A DNA stretch of 64,000 nt from Motiliproteus sp041586735 (lineage in GTDB: Bacteria; Pseudomonadota; Gammaproteobacteria; Pseudomonadales; Balneatricaceae): NCBI GenBank assembly GCA_041586735.1, contig JBFGZQ010000006.1, forward strand, positions 1 through 64,000. The letters run 5' to 3'. The position numbers and the translations under genes were made by a program. The notes below the pieces were generated by a model. The model saw only the letters and a program-made list of their open reading frames with translations. It made no database searches and was not told the origin of the DNA. The first letter of the stretch is position 1. Every line of letters begins with the position of its first letter. Of the stretch, positions 46,218 through 55,197 are shown in pieces.

Positions 46218-47141
46218 ATGAATTTAAGGCAGCTGGAAATTTTCCGAGCCGTTATGGCCGCAGGGACTACGAGTGCTGCGGCATACGATCTTGGGGTTTC
46301 ACAGCCCGCCGTAAGCAAAACAATCCGTCATACCGAATCGAATCTAGGCATATCGCTGTTCGAACGCATCAACGGCCGTCTAGTTCCAACGGAAGAAGCG
46401 CAAAGGCTTTACCGAGAAATAGAGCCTCTGTTTCTTTCTTTAAAGTCGGTCCAGGATAGAATTTACGACATCCGCGATGCTAAAGTTGGACGAGTGCGCA
46501 TCGTCGCGACACCCAGCATGGCGAACTCAGTCGTACCTCAAGCCATTGAATCATTTATAAAATCTCGCCCAGGTGTTCAGGTATCACTCGATATCCGACG
46601 CTGGGAGGATATTATCGAGCAACTCGAAACCAACATCGCTGAAATAGGGGTGGCAATCACTTTTTCAGAACGCCCCTCCGTAGCCGCCCACCCTGTCCAC
46701 ATTGGAAAAATGGTCTGCATTGTTCCCCAAAAACACCCTCTTGCGGGGATTGATGTCGTCAGGCCGGTCGATCTGAAGAAGCACTCTTTCATAATGATGA
46801 CTCGTGGAACACCGTTTGGAAACTTAATCGAAAACGCCTTTAAGATGGCAGGGGAAGAGCTTAAGTGGTCCGTAGAGACAAGGTACAGCAATACAGCTTG
46901 CGCATTAGTCGAAAGCGGCACAGGCGTAGCCTTGGTTGATGAGTACGTTATTAATGCAGGTAGCTATCAAGGATTAGCGATCAAACCTTTCATACCAAAT
47001 ATTCCGATAACAGCCTACGTCCTGTTCTCTAAAGACAGGCCTCTGTCCAATGTAGCAAAATTGTTCATTCGCTCCCTCGAAGCGAGCTTTCTAGAGTACA
47101 CATCTGGGAGTGATCACCCGACAAATGTAGCTTTAGATTAA
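46218..47141 (+). CDS. LysR-family transcriptional regulator
   Basis: A 307-residue LTTR. The N-terminal winged helix MNLRQLEIFRAVMAAGTTSAAAYDLGVSQPAVSK is followed by an effector domain starting near residue 90 (VRIVATPSMANSVVPQAIESF). It is divergent from the hydantoinase operon, apart from the IS3 remnant, and is the only regulator of the accessory region, so it likely controls the hydantoin/TRAP genes. Its start overlaps TGGTTATACAAT, which is repeated in the carbamoylase-TRAP divergent region. Confidence 0.9.
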   Translation: MNLRQLEIFRAVMAAGTTSAAAYDLGVSQPAVSKTIRHTESNLGISLFERINGRLVPTEEAQRLYREIEPLFLSLKSVQDRIYDIRDAKVGRVRIVATPSMANSVVPQAIESFIKSRPGVQVSLDIRRWEDIIEQLETNIAEIGVAITFSERPSVAAHPVHIGKMVCIVPQKHPLAGIDVVRPVDLKKHSFIMMTRGTPFGNLIENAFKMAGEELKWSVETRYSNTACALVESGTGVALVDEYVINAGSYQGLAIKPFIPNIPITAYVLFSKDRPLSNVAKLFIRSLEASFLEYTSGSDHPTNVALD

Positions 47142-47521
47142 GTAGTTACGCGAACAGATATCGCAACTTAAACAACCGATATTTTTCCCGGTCGCGAATG
47201 GCCGTCTCTGCGCTCAGGTTTCGCCTACTCCTCAAGATATAAACGTCAATCCCCGGGCGCTCCCTTCACAAGAAAGGAACAGTTCTCGCTCTAGAAGAGT
47301 CGAGCATCACTAAGGCCCGCATGCTGTTAAATCTGCATCACTGTATGATGGGCCCTCACTTACGATCTACATCAATGAATAATCTATGGTTATTAACAGT
47401 GTCATTTTTGGTGCTTGATCTTCTAGTTAAGCACTGAAAACTACAAGCACAAAACTATGGACTCTTTGCGAGGATGGAAAGCACTTTCTACTCGATTATG
47501 CCAACCCATCGGGGGTTACAT

Positions 47522-47626
47522 AACTCAGCCAGGGCACGTGCTCGTGGCTACCGTAGCAACCACAACTTCATCACCATGATTTACATGATTGCTAGCCCCG
47601 CGGGGGCAATACTCAAACCCACATGA
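47522..47626 (+). pseudogene. Possible ISL3-family transposase C-terminal remnant
   Basis: A 34-residue frame, NSARARARGYRSNHNFITM followed by a short tail, resembles the C-terminus of ISL3-family transposases (AxARGYRxxxNFITMIYL). Upstream homology is lost. The rest of the 720-bp interval 47142-47861 shows no gene that I can support. Only the tail is left, so confidence is limited. Confidence 0.45.
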
Positions 47627-47861
47627 AACGTCGAAGAGCCGTATTTGTTGTTTGTTTTTCAGCAAATCTCGGACACCGGGAAGACTAGGGGCTGAATTCA
47701 TAGCTTATTGCTATTAGATATAAAATTATAGCAAAACGCTATCTAGCATTAGCCTTGGCGAATATCAACCCATCTGCATGACGCCCACATGTCCAAGCCC
47801 TCTGCCCAGCCCTTACTTACCCTAACAGGGGCGCTCTAACTGGGTGTACTAACAGGAACGC

Positions 47862-48683
47862 TTAACCTCTGTGGTCGCCGCTGCGCTGTTGCTGCCGGAA
47901 CATCAGGTAGCTGGCGATGACCACCGCAATACTGACGACTAACACGATCAGGGTCGCCAGGGCGTTGATCTGCGGGCTGACGCCTAAACGAACGCTGGAG
48001 TAGACCACCATCGGCAGGGTGGTGGCGCCGGGGCCGGATACGAAGCTGGCGACCACCAGATCATCCATCGACAGGGTAAAGGCCAGCAGCCAGCCGGCGA
48101 CCAGTGCCGGTGCCATCAGCGGCAGGGTGATCACCAGAAACACCTTCAGCGGTCGGGCACCCAGATCCAATGCCGCCTCCTCCAATGAACGGTCCATATG
48201 TGCCAGGCGGCTGCGCACCACCACGGTGACGTATGCCATGGCGAAGGTGATATGCGCCAGGGTGATCGTCGCCTGACCGCGTCCGGAGGGCCAGCCGATC
48301 AGCTTATCCAGCGCCACAAACAGCAGCAACAACGACAGACCGATGATCACCTCGGGCATCACCAGCGGCGCGGTCACCATCACCTCCAGGCTCTGGCGGC
48401 CGCGAAAACGCTGAAAGCGGATCAGTGCCAGCGCCGCCAGGGTACCCAGCACCACGGCACCACTGGCACTGATAGCGGCGATCTTGACGCTCAACCAAGC
48501 CGCATCCAGTAGTGGGCCGTTGTTCAGCAGCTCGCCGTACCATTTGGTACTGAAGCCACCCCAGACGGTGACCAGCCGACTTTCATTGAACGAGTAGACC
48601 ATCAGGCTGAGAATCGGGCCGTACAGAAACGCATAGCCAAACGCGAGAATACTCAGTAACAACGGGAAACGACGCGGCTTCAT
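47862..48683 (-). CDS. potI: Polyamine ABC transporter permease (PotC/PotI type)
   Basis: A 273-residue permease with about six transmembrane helices and the EAA loop EEAALDLGARPLKVFLVITLP. It is the last gene of a minus-strand operon of binding protein, ATPase and two permeases, the potFGHI order for putrescine import. It overlaps the previous permease by four bases. PotI is used by analogy; the exact polyamine is inferred. Confidence 0.85.
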   Translation of the reverse strand: MKPRRFPLLLSILAFGYAFLYGPILSLMVYSFNESRLVTVWGGFSTKWYGELLNNGPLLDAAWLSVKIAAISASGAVVLGTLAALALIRFQRFRGRQSLEVMVTAPLVMPEVIIGLSLLLLFVALDKLIGWPSGRGQATITLAHITFAMAYVTVVVRSRLAHMDRSLEEAALDLGARPLKVFLVITLPLMAPALVAGWLLAFTLSMDDLVVASFVSGPGATTLPMVVYSSVRLGVSPQINALATLIVLVVSIAVVIASYLMFRQQQRSGDHRG

Positions 48684-49585
48684 CTGCCCTGCTCCGCTTT
48701 ACGTTCGAAATGGCGCAACAACACAAAGGGCACGATCAACACCAGCAGCAGCACCGCCGCCAGCGACGAGGCCACCGGCCAATCCTTATTATTGAAAAAC
48801 TCGATCCACAGCAGCTTGCCGAGCATCAGGGTATCGGGCCCACCGAGCAGATCGGGAATCACGAACTCACCCATCACCGGGATAAACACCAGCATCCCCC
48901 CGGCCAGCACCCCCGGCAGCGACAGCGGCAGGGTAATCAACAAAAACTGCCGCCAAGGCGGGCAGCCCAGATCGGCAGCGGCTTCCAACAGCGCCAGATC
49001 CAAACGCACCAGGGTGGCGTACAGTGGCAGCACCACAAAGGGCAGGTAGCTGTAGACGATGCCGATATAGACGGCAATCGGGGTGTGCATGATCACCAGT
49101 GGCTGGTCGATGACTCCGAGCCACAGCAGAAAATTATTCAGCAGGCCGTTGCCCTTGAGGATGCCAATCCAGGCATACACCCGGATCAGAAACGAGGTCC
49201 AGAACGGCAGGATGATCAGCATCAGCAACGGTAACCGCCAATGACTCGGCGCACGGGCGATGGCGTAGGCCATCGGATAGCCCAACAGCAAACAGCACAG
49301 CGTAGCCACTGCGGCGATCTCCAGCGAGCTGAATAGCGCATTGCGGTACAGGGGGTCTTCGCCCAGCAGCTGATAGGAACCCAGATTGATAACGATGGTC
49401 ACCAGTCCGTCTTCAATCTCGCGCAGCAGATCCAGATAGGGCGGTTGCGCCAGCACCGGTTCCGACAGACTGATCTTGAGCACAAACAGGAATGGCAACA
49501 GGAAGAACAGCCCCAGCCATAGCCAGGGCACTCCAATAATCAGCGCGCGTCCGCTAGGCAGCAGAGATGGCCAGCGACGGCTCAT
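48680..49585 (-). CDS. potH: Polyamine ABC transporter permease (PotB/PotH type)
   Basis: A 301-residue permease, slightly longer at the N-terminus than its partner, with EAAADLGCPPWRQFLLITLPL as EAA loop contacting the ATPase. Four-base overlaps with both neighbours indicate coupled translation of a three-gene unit. Confidence 0.86.
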   Translation of the reverse strand: MSRRWPSLLPSGRALIIGVPWLWLGLFFLLPFLFVLKISLSEPVLAQPPYLDLLREIEDGLVTIVINLGSYQLLGEDPLYRNALFSSLEIAAVATLCCLLLGYPMAYAIARAPSHWRLPLLMLIILPFWTSFLIRVYAWIGILKGNGLLNNFLLWLGVIDQPLVIMHTPIAVYIGIVYSYLPFVVLPLYATLVRLDLALLEAAADLGCPPWRQFLLITLPLSLPGVLAGGMLVFIPVMGEFVIPDLLGGPDTLMLGKLLWIEFFNNKDWPVASSLAAVLLLVLIVPFVLLRHFERKAEQGR

Positions 49586-50751
49586 GCGAGCAGCACCCCA
49601 CAGCTGTTGGCCTGCCAGCCTAAGATCACCTCGTCATTCCAGGTCAGTGGCTGCTCGATCAGTGCCTGGGCATTGGCCTGGGTAAACTGCACCCGCTTAC
49701 CGCTGGGAAGCTCGACATGATAGATCGACATATCGCCAAGATAGGCGATCTCACGGATCTGGCCCCGAAACTGATTAGGCTGACCGGCCTCCAGCACGCT
49801 AAGAACCTGTATTTTTTCCGGCCTTAGCGCGACCGTGACCGGCATGCCAACGACTAAAGGATGGCTATGATGCACCCACAACGCACCCTGCAGGGCATCG
49901 CTGTGCACCAACAGCTGATCATCGACCTGATCGACCACATGGCCCTCGAACAGGTTGACCAGACCGATAAAGTCGGCGGCATAGCGGGTGGCGGGGAATT
50001 CATACAGATGGCGCGGCGGATCCACCTGCTCGATCCGCCCCTTATTCATCAGCGCGATACGCGACGACATGGTCATCGCCTCCTGCTGATCATGGGTGAC
50101 GATGATAAAGGTGGTGTCCAAACGTTCCTGAATGTTCACCAGTTCAAACTGGGTCTGCTCGCGCAGCTTCTTGTCGAGCGCCCCGAGCGGCTCATCCAAC
50201 AGCAGAATCTTAGGGTGTTTGGCCAACGCCCGTGCCAATGCCACTCGCTGCCGCTGGCCGCCAGAGAGCTGGTGCGGTCGGCGAGTCGCCAGCGCTTCGA
50301 TCTGCACCAGCGCCAGCATCTCCGCCACCCGCTCGGTACGCTCAGCTTTGGGCATCCGCTGCTGTTTCAGACCGAAGGCGATATTGTCGGCCACACTCAT
50401 ATGCGGAAACAGCGCGTAGGACTGGAACATCATATTGACCGGACGCAGGTAAGGCGGGAGGTCGGTCACATCCACACCATCGATGTAGACGCGACCACTG
50501 CTCGGGGTTTCAAACCCCGCCAGAATCCGCAGCAGGGTGGTCTTACCGCAACCGGACGCGCCCAGCAGCGAAAAAAACTCGCCCTGATGAATCTGCAGGC
50601 TGATAGCATCCAGGGCACAAAAGTCACCAAAGCGCTTACTGACATTGTCGATGCGAACCAATGGCTCCCTTTCGGGAGTCTGCCGTGATGGCTGGGGTTT
50701 AAACGACTGCAGTTTAAACGGCCGGGGCTTAAACGGGCGTGATGTTGTCAT
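49582..50751 (-). CDS. potG: Polyamine ABC transporter ATP-binding protein (PotA/PotG type)
   Basis: A 389-residue ATPase. Walker A GASGCGKTTLLR, signature LSGGQRQRVALARAL, Walker B ILLLDEPLGALD and the switch His in VTHDQQEAM are intact; a C-terminal TOBE-type regulatory domain follows from about residue 265. The first 20 residues contain short repeats (FKPRPFKLQSFKPQP), unusual for the family, so the true start might be later. A strong terminator lies just upstream, between it and the binding-protein gene. Confidence 0.87.
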   Translation of the reverse strand: MTTSRPFKPRPFKLQSFKPQPSRQTPEREPLVRIDNVSKRFGDFCALDAISLQIHQGEFFSLLGASGCGKTTLLRILAGFETPSSGRVYIDGVDVTDLPPYLRPVNMMFQSYALFPHMSVADNIAFGLKQQRMPKAERTERVAEMLALVQIEALATRRPHQLSGGQRQRVALARALAKHPKILLLDEPLGALDKKLREQTQFELVNIQERLDTTFIIVTHDQQEAMTMSSRIALMNKGRIEQVDPPRHLYEFPATRYAADFIGLVNLFEGHVVDQVDDQLLVHSDALQGALWVHHSHPLVVGMPVTVALRPEKIQVLSVLEAGQPNQFRGQIREIAYLGDMSIYHVELPSGKRVQFTQANAQALIEQPLTWNDEVILGWQANSCGVLLA

Positions 50752-50770
50752 CGTCAGAGAGGCTCATCGA

Positions 50771-50800
50771 TAAAAAAAAGATGCCCCTGGGTGGGGCATC
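50771..50800 (-). terminator. Intrinsic terminator between potF and potG
   Basis: On the minus strand GATGCCCC-ACCCA-GGGGCATC (50780-50800) is followed by eight T's. It lies 25 bp after the binding-protein gene and 20 bp before the ATPase gene, so most transcripts should end here, giving excess binding protein over transporter. Confidence 0.88.
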
Positions 50801-50825
50801 GGTCGGGTCACCTGACAGTATAAGG

Positions 50826-51926
50826 CTACTGTCCGGTTTTAACCCGGGTCCAGGCCCTGTTCATAGCGCGGGTCTGCTTGTCGGTCGGGGTGTTCAGCAC
50901 CCGCAGCTTGGCACGGGTTTCGGCTGGGGGATAGATACCGGCATCGTTACGGATCTCTTCATCAACCAGCTCGGTCGCCACCGCATTGGCATTGGCGTAG
51001 GCCACATAGTTGCTGATCTCGGCGATCACCTCGGGCTGCAGCAGATAATCGATGAATTGATGCGCCGCAGAGGGGTTCGGGGCATCGGCCGGAATCGCCA
51101 TCACATCGGTCCAGACCACCGCGCCTTCCGAAGGCACCGCATAGGCGATCTCCACGCCATTATCCGCCTCCAATGCCCGGTCGCGGGCCTGCAGAATATC
51201 GCCCGAGTAACCCTGCGCGACACAGGTATCGCCGTTGGCCAGATCATTGATGTACTGTGAGCTGTGGAAATAACGCAGCTGTGGCCGCACCTGACTCACC
51301 ACCGCCGCCGCTTCGGCGACTGCCGTATTGCTGAAATCATCGGTCGGCTGACCTAGATAGGCCCGCGCAGCCACCAGCACCTCGGTCGCATCATCCATCA
51401 GGGTGACGCCACAGCCTGCCAGCTGAGCGACGATCTGAGGGTCGAACACCAGTCGCCAGCTGTCCAGCGGCATCTCCTCACCCAGAATAGCCTTCACCTT
51501 GGCGACGTTATAGCCGATGCCGGTGGTGCCCCACATATAGGGCACTAAGTACTGATTACCCGGATCGATATCGGCCAGCGAGTTCAGTATCGCCGTATCC
51601 AGATTCTGATAGTGAGTCAGTGTGTTCCTGTCGAGTGGCTGGTAGATACCGGCACGGATGTGGCGGTCGGCAAAAGGGCGGGCCGTTGGAAATATCAGAT
51701 CATAACCACTGCTGCCCGCCAGTAGCTTGGCTTCAAGCACCTCATTGGAGTCGTAGACGTCATAGACCACCTTGATGCCGCTCTGAGCTTCGAAGCGAGC
51801 CACCGTCTCCTCGGCAATATAGTCCGACCAATTGTAGACATGCAGCACCTCGGCCGAGGCTTGTGCGGCGCCCACCAGCAGCAGTGCCGCGGCGATCCTG
51901 TTCAATCTAAAATAGTCTGATCTCAT
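50826..51926 (-). CDS. potF: Putrescine-binding periplasmic protein (PotF type)
   Basis: A 366-residue periplasmic binding protein with signal peptide (AAALLLVGAAQASA) and a mature start EVLHVYNWSDYIAEETV, the usual opening of PotD/PotF. The ATG at 51926 has GGGAGA; an upstream in-frame ATG lacks one. YDVYDSNEVLEAKLLAGSSGYDL favours PotF (putrescine) over PotD. First gene of the operon. Confidence 0.87.
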   Translation of the reverse strand: MRSDYFRLNRIAAALLLVGAAQASAEVLHVYNWSDYIAEETVARFEAQSGIKVVYDVYDSNEVLEAKLLAGSSGYDLIFPTARPFADRHIRAGIYQPLDRNTLTHYQNLDTAILNSLADIDPGNQYLVPYMWGTTGIGYNVAKVKAILGEEMPLDSWRLVFDPQIVAQLAGCGVTLMDDATEVLVAARAYLGQPTDDFSNTAVAEAAAVVSQVRPQLRYFHSSQYINDLANGDTCVAQGYSGDILQARDRALEADNGVEIAYAVPSEGAVVWTDVMAIPADAPNPSAAHQFIDYLLQPEVIAEISNYVAYANANAVATELVDEEIRNDAGIYPPAETRAKLRVLNTPTDKQTRAMNRAWTRVKTGQ

Positions 51927-52244
51927 CGAACTTATCTCCCACCCGACTATGAATGTGCAGCCAGGCCCGTGCATGACTGCATGCGCAACTGAGCCACCGC
52001 TGCCGACGCAGATTAAAACCCAGAATATGACTAAAAACGTAGCAAAAAAAAAGAGCTAGCGTCAGGAGTTTGCTGAAGAGCCGCTAAAAAAGCCAACCCT
52101 CGGCCCAGGATAGCCTGCCTGACTCCATAATTGAAAAAATATACAGAATACAGTCATATAAACGCAAAAAAATTCATTTTACCTGGATGAAAAATTCGAC
52201 TATTTAGTGTTTTCTTTTTATCGATTTTTCGGAGACTGAACAAG

Positions 52245-52421
52245 GTGTCAAATACAGAACATTTTGACGATGATATGGATTTCTCCATGGATGACGGTGA
52301 TAGCGATGATATTCGTGATTATGGAAAAAAGAGTGGCAGAATAGACGTCCGACGCGGCATAGATGATTATTTCGAAAGCAAGCGTCAACGCGATGATGAC
52401 AACTTTCTCTTCGATGAATAG
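52245..52421 (+). CDS. Small acidic protein, PA3496-like
   Basis: A 58-residue frame starting with GTG at 52245 (GGAGAC upstream). The N-terminal half is very acidic (FDDDMDFSMDDGDSDDI); the C-terminal half reads RRGIDDYFESKRQRDDD, resembling the RRxIEDxxExxxLRxxLDD tail of the PA3496 family of small proteins of unknown function. Predicted pI is very low. Antisense readings here are only a shadow. The function is unknown; it stands alone upstream of the convergent 601-residue gene. Confidence 0.65.
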   Translation: MSNTEHFDDDMDFSMDDGDSDDIRDYGKKSGRIDVRRGIDDYFESKRQRDDDNFLFDE

Positions 52422-52506
52422 TCCGCTCGGCTTGCACTAAGCCAGCCGCCAGTCAGGCCCCTCCCGCGGCCCTCTTTGAACAGCGGTAGGGGCTAAGGCT
52501 GGATAG

Positions 52507-54312
52507 CTACAGGTTCTTGGCCAGCGCCAAGCGCCACACCAGCGGTGGCTTAGGCACTGGAAAGGGACGCATGGGTAGGCGGCTATAACCGAGTACGCCG
52601 TCGCCCTCCTCACGGCACACCTGCTCCAGCTCCAGCACGGTAGCGCCGTAACGCTGGGCTAATTGCAACTGCGATTTAGGGTCCAGCTTCAAGCCATAGA
52701 AACGGTGGATCGCCGCGACCAGCGCCACCGATGCGCTACGCATATCCTTGTCGATCTCCTTGACCAGCGCCTCACCCCAACCGATCTTGGTGGTGCTGCT
52801 TAGATCCCGCTCAAACACCCCCATATTCAGAGTGTTAGAGTTATAGATCGCGCGCTGTACCTCCGGACGGCGGATCTGTAACGCCTCATCAAGCGCCAAC
52901 GCCACTCGGATAGCCAGTTGTTTGGTCGCCCGCACCCGCTTAGCCGGCTCCTCGGTGGCATCCGGCTGTAGTCGAAACGGCCCCCATAGCGCCTGCACCA
53001 CTTTTAACTTGCCCTTGTCAGACAGCCAAATACTGTCCTCGGTAATCTGCAACCCATGCCCCTCGCGGGTAGCGGAAAAACACACATCGCTACCCTGATA
53101 ATACCCCAAGCGCTTTTTCCAGCGGCTGACGACTTTCAAGAAGTCATGGTATTCGCGCTCGGTGCGCCTATAGGCCATATAAGCCTGGCTATACAGGGCT
53201 AGCGCCTGCTGCAAGATCGGAACTAAGGCGTGCCGGTCAGGGGTATTCGCCTTCACCTGCGCCACCAGATTTTCGATATGCTGGGTGCAAAACTCCAGCA
53301 ACTCACGCCCCGTCAGCCCCGCCGGGCTGATCTGGGCATTATCATCGACGTTATCCCCGAGATAACTCGCCAGTGCCAGCAGGCGGCTATAGGCACGCGC
53401 GCGAACGATACGGAAGCGCAACCGACGCCCCTCAAGCGCCTCGGTCTCCTTGGCGAAGGTAGCGCCGCCGGCAAAACTAAAGGCCAACATCGGAATCTGC
53501 CGTCCACACAGCAGTTCAAATAGCAGGGTGTAGATATCCTCAGCATCATCCAGGGTCATCAACACCTCATCTTCGTCATCGATAGCGGCAAAGATACGCT
53601 CGATAAAATAGCGCCCCCGCACGACGCCTGCACGGGCATCGTAACCCGCGCCAAAGAAACGCGCTTCGAGACTGTTGGCCAAGGCCGCAGAATGCTGACG
53701 CAGCGAGGCCACCAGCTCATCCAACTCTGCGCGATGTTGCTGCAAGATATCCCGACCCCGACTCGGCATGCCCGCGCGGTGAAACAGCTCGATCTCTGAC
53801 ACCGCCTCGGCCAGCCCGTGCGAACCGCCCACACTACGAATCGCAGAGGCCGACCACAGCGGCCCAAGATCGACATCCTGCAACAGGATGCGCGCCGCTT
53901 CCAGCTTGCGCTGCTCGAAATCTAAAGACTCAAGCCTCAGGTCACGCAGCCCCAGGATCAGATCGGGAACCGTCCCCATCACCCGCACCAATTGCTCGGT
54001 CACCTGCTCCTCACGCCGCTCCCTGCTGAGCCGGTTAAACAGGTGCGCTGCTAAGCCGATCACCCCGGCGATGATGGTATAGCCGATAAAGAAGATCAGG
54101 GTTTCCTTGGGTAGCGCCTTGCCATGTCCTAGGTAGTAACCGCCGATCGACGCGATCAGGGTCACCGGGCCTGCAGTCCAGGCCAGCTCGACAACCCGGT
54201 GCGAGGTCGACTTACTGGTCGCGACCTGTGACAAGCGGTTCAGCCGACTCGCGCCGCGGTCCTCGATTAACAGTTGTCGATCCAAACGAGATTTACGTTC
54301 AAACAGCGGCAT
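52507..54312 (-). CDS. Unrecognised 601-residue protein with two N-terminal membrane helices
   Basis: I do not recognise a family. Two hydrophobic helices lie at about residues 44-62 and 70-92; the rest looks soluble and alpha-helical, presumably cytoplasmic. Notable segments are DDEDEVLMTLDDAEDIYTLLFELL near residue 245, WKKRLGYYQGSDV near 405 and FSATREGHGLQIT. No nucleotide-binding, protease or kinase motif is visible. Base composition and codon use resemble the core genes, so it does not look recently acquired. It is monocistronic between a small acidic gene and the divergent letA operon. Confidence 0.7.
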   Translation of the reverse strand: MPLFERKSRLDRQLLIEDRGASRLNRLSQVATSKSTSHRVVELAWTAGPVTLIASIGGYYLGHGKALPKETLIFFIGYTIIAGVIGLAAHLFNRLSRERREEQVTEQLVRVMGTVPDLILGLRDLRLESLDFEQRKLEAARILLQDVDLGPLWSASAIRSVGGSHGLAEAVSEIELFHRAGMPSRGRDILQQHRAELDELVASLRQHSAALANSLEARFFGAGYDARAGVVRGRYFIERIFAAIDDEDEVLMTLDDAEDIYTLLFELLCGRQIPMLAFSFAGGATFAKETEALEGRRLRFRIVRARAYSRLLALASYLGDNVDDNAQISPAGLTGRELLEFCTQHIENLVAQVKANTPDRHALVPILQQALALYSQAYMAYRRTEREYHDFLKVVSRWKKRLGYYQGSDVCFSATREGHGLQITEDSIWLSDKGKLKVVQALWGPFRLQPDATEEPAKRVRATKQLAIRVALALDEALQIRRPEVQRAIYNSNTLNMGVFERDLSSTTKIGWGEALVKEIDKDMRSASVALVAAIHRFYGLKLDPKSQLQLAQRYGATVLELEQVCREEGDGVLGYSRLPMRPFPVPKPPLVWRLALAKNL

Positions 54313-54564
54313 AACGACTGAGGCTTCCTAGAGAGATCCGGATGAATGGCAACAAACTGCGAGTCTGCCACTAAAGTCTGACGCCGAGCAAGCTTAAACG
54401 GGGCTCAGCGCGACAGGGCGCATCCCCCTCAGAGCATCGGCGAGCGTAGATTAAGCAGCTCTCTCAGTGGTGCCGGGGCTTGCTGCGTAGTATTTTTGCC
54501 CTGATTGGTTTAGCGTTGCAGCGGATGCAGCTTATAAATAACAGCCTTGGAGGTAAGACCCCGT

Positions 54565-55197
54565 ATGGAGGAGATCAGCAGCTATTCCCAGCGCTGCAGA
54601 CTACAGGCCTGTCACCAGTGTGATCTGCTGGTTGATCTGAGCCACTTCACCAGCCGAGGCCGCGCAGACTGTCCGCGCTGTGGTGCGACACTGGCGCATC
54701 ATAAGCAGGACAGTATCAATCGCACCCTGGCACTCAGCCTGACCGGGCTGCTGCTGTACTTTCCGGCAGTTCTGCTACCGGTAATGAGTTTTAAACTGCT
54801 GGGACAGACCCAGGCCAACACCCTGGTCAACGCGGTGCTCAAGCTGGCCCAGGACGGTTATCTGTGGATGGCGTTTATGGTCGCGCTGTGCAGCCTGATC
54901 GTGCCGTTCTACATCCTATTAATGCTCTTTAGTGGCTGCTTGTTAACACGGCTGCGTGCTTTGCCGAACCTGCAGATCCTGTTGCTCAAAAGCCACTACC
55001 ATCTGAAACACTGGGGGATGCTGGATGTGTATATGCTTGGGGTGCTGGTGGCGATCGTAAAGATGAAAGACCTGGGGGAGTTACAGATGGGCCTGGGGCT
55101 GTATGCATTTGTCGCCCTGCTACTGCTGATGTTACTGGCCCAATCGCAGTTTGACAGCCGTGAATGCTGGGAACGACTGGACGATCAGCACCGATGA
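54565..55197 (+). CDS. LetA/PqiA-type membrane protein, first half
   Basis: A 210-residue PqiA-domain protein: a zinc-binding C-x2-C pair (ACHQCDLL and CPRCGATL) and four transmembrane helices. In E. coli LetA (YebS) and PqiA, two such domains are fused; here each is its own gene, overlapping by four bases. The ATG at 54565 has GGAGGT nine bases before. LetA works with the MCE tunnel protein LetB in lipid transport between the membranes. Confidence 0.85.
   Translation: MEEISSYSQRCRLQACHQCDLLVDLSHFTSRGRADCPRCGATLAHHKQDSINRTLALSLTGLLLYFPAVLLPVMSFKLLGQTQANTLVNAVLKLAQDGYLWMAFMVALCSLIVPFYILLMLFSGCLLTRLRALPNLQILLLKSHYHLKHWGMLDVYMLGVLVAIVKMKDLGELQMGLGLYAFVALLLLMLLAQSQFDSRECWERLDDQHR

Noticed and set aside
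48198..49234. Plus-strand frames rich in Gln and His opposite the permease genes
   Set aside because: Low-complexity shadows of the hydrophobic permeases on the minus strand.
52204..52437. Minus-strand 77-residue frame rich in His and Arg
   Set aside because: It is the antisense shadow of the acidic 58-residue gene (Asp/Glu codons read as His/Arg/Ser on the other strand).
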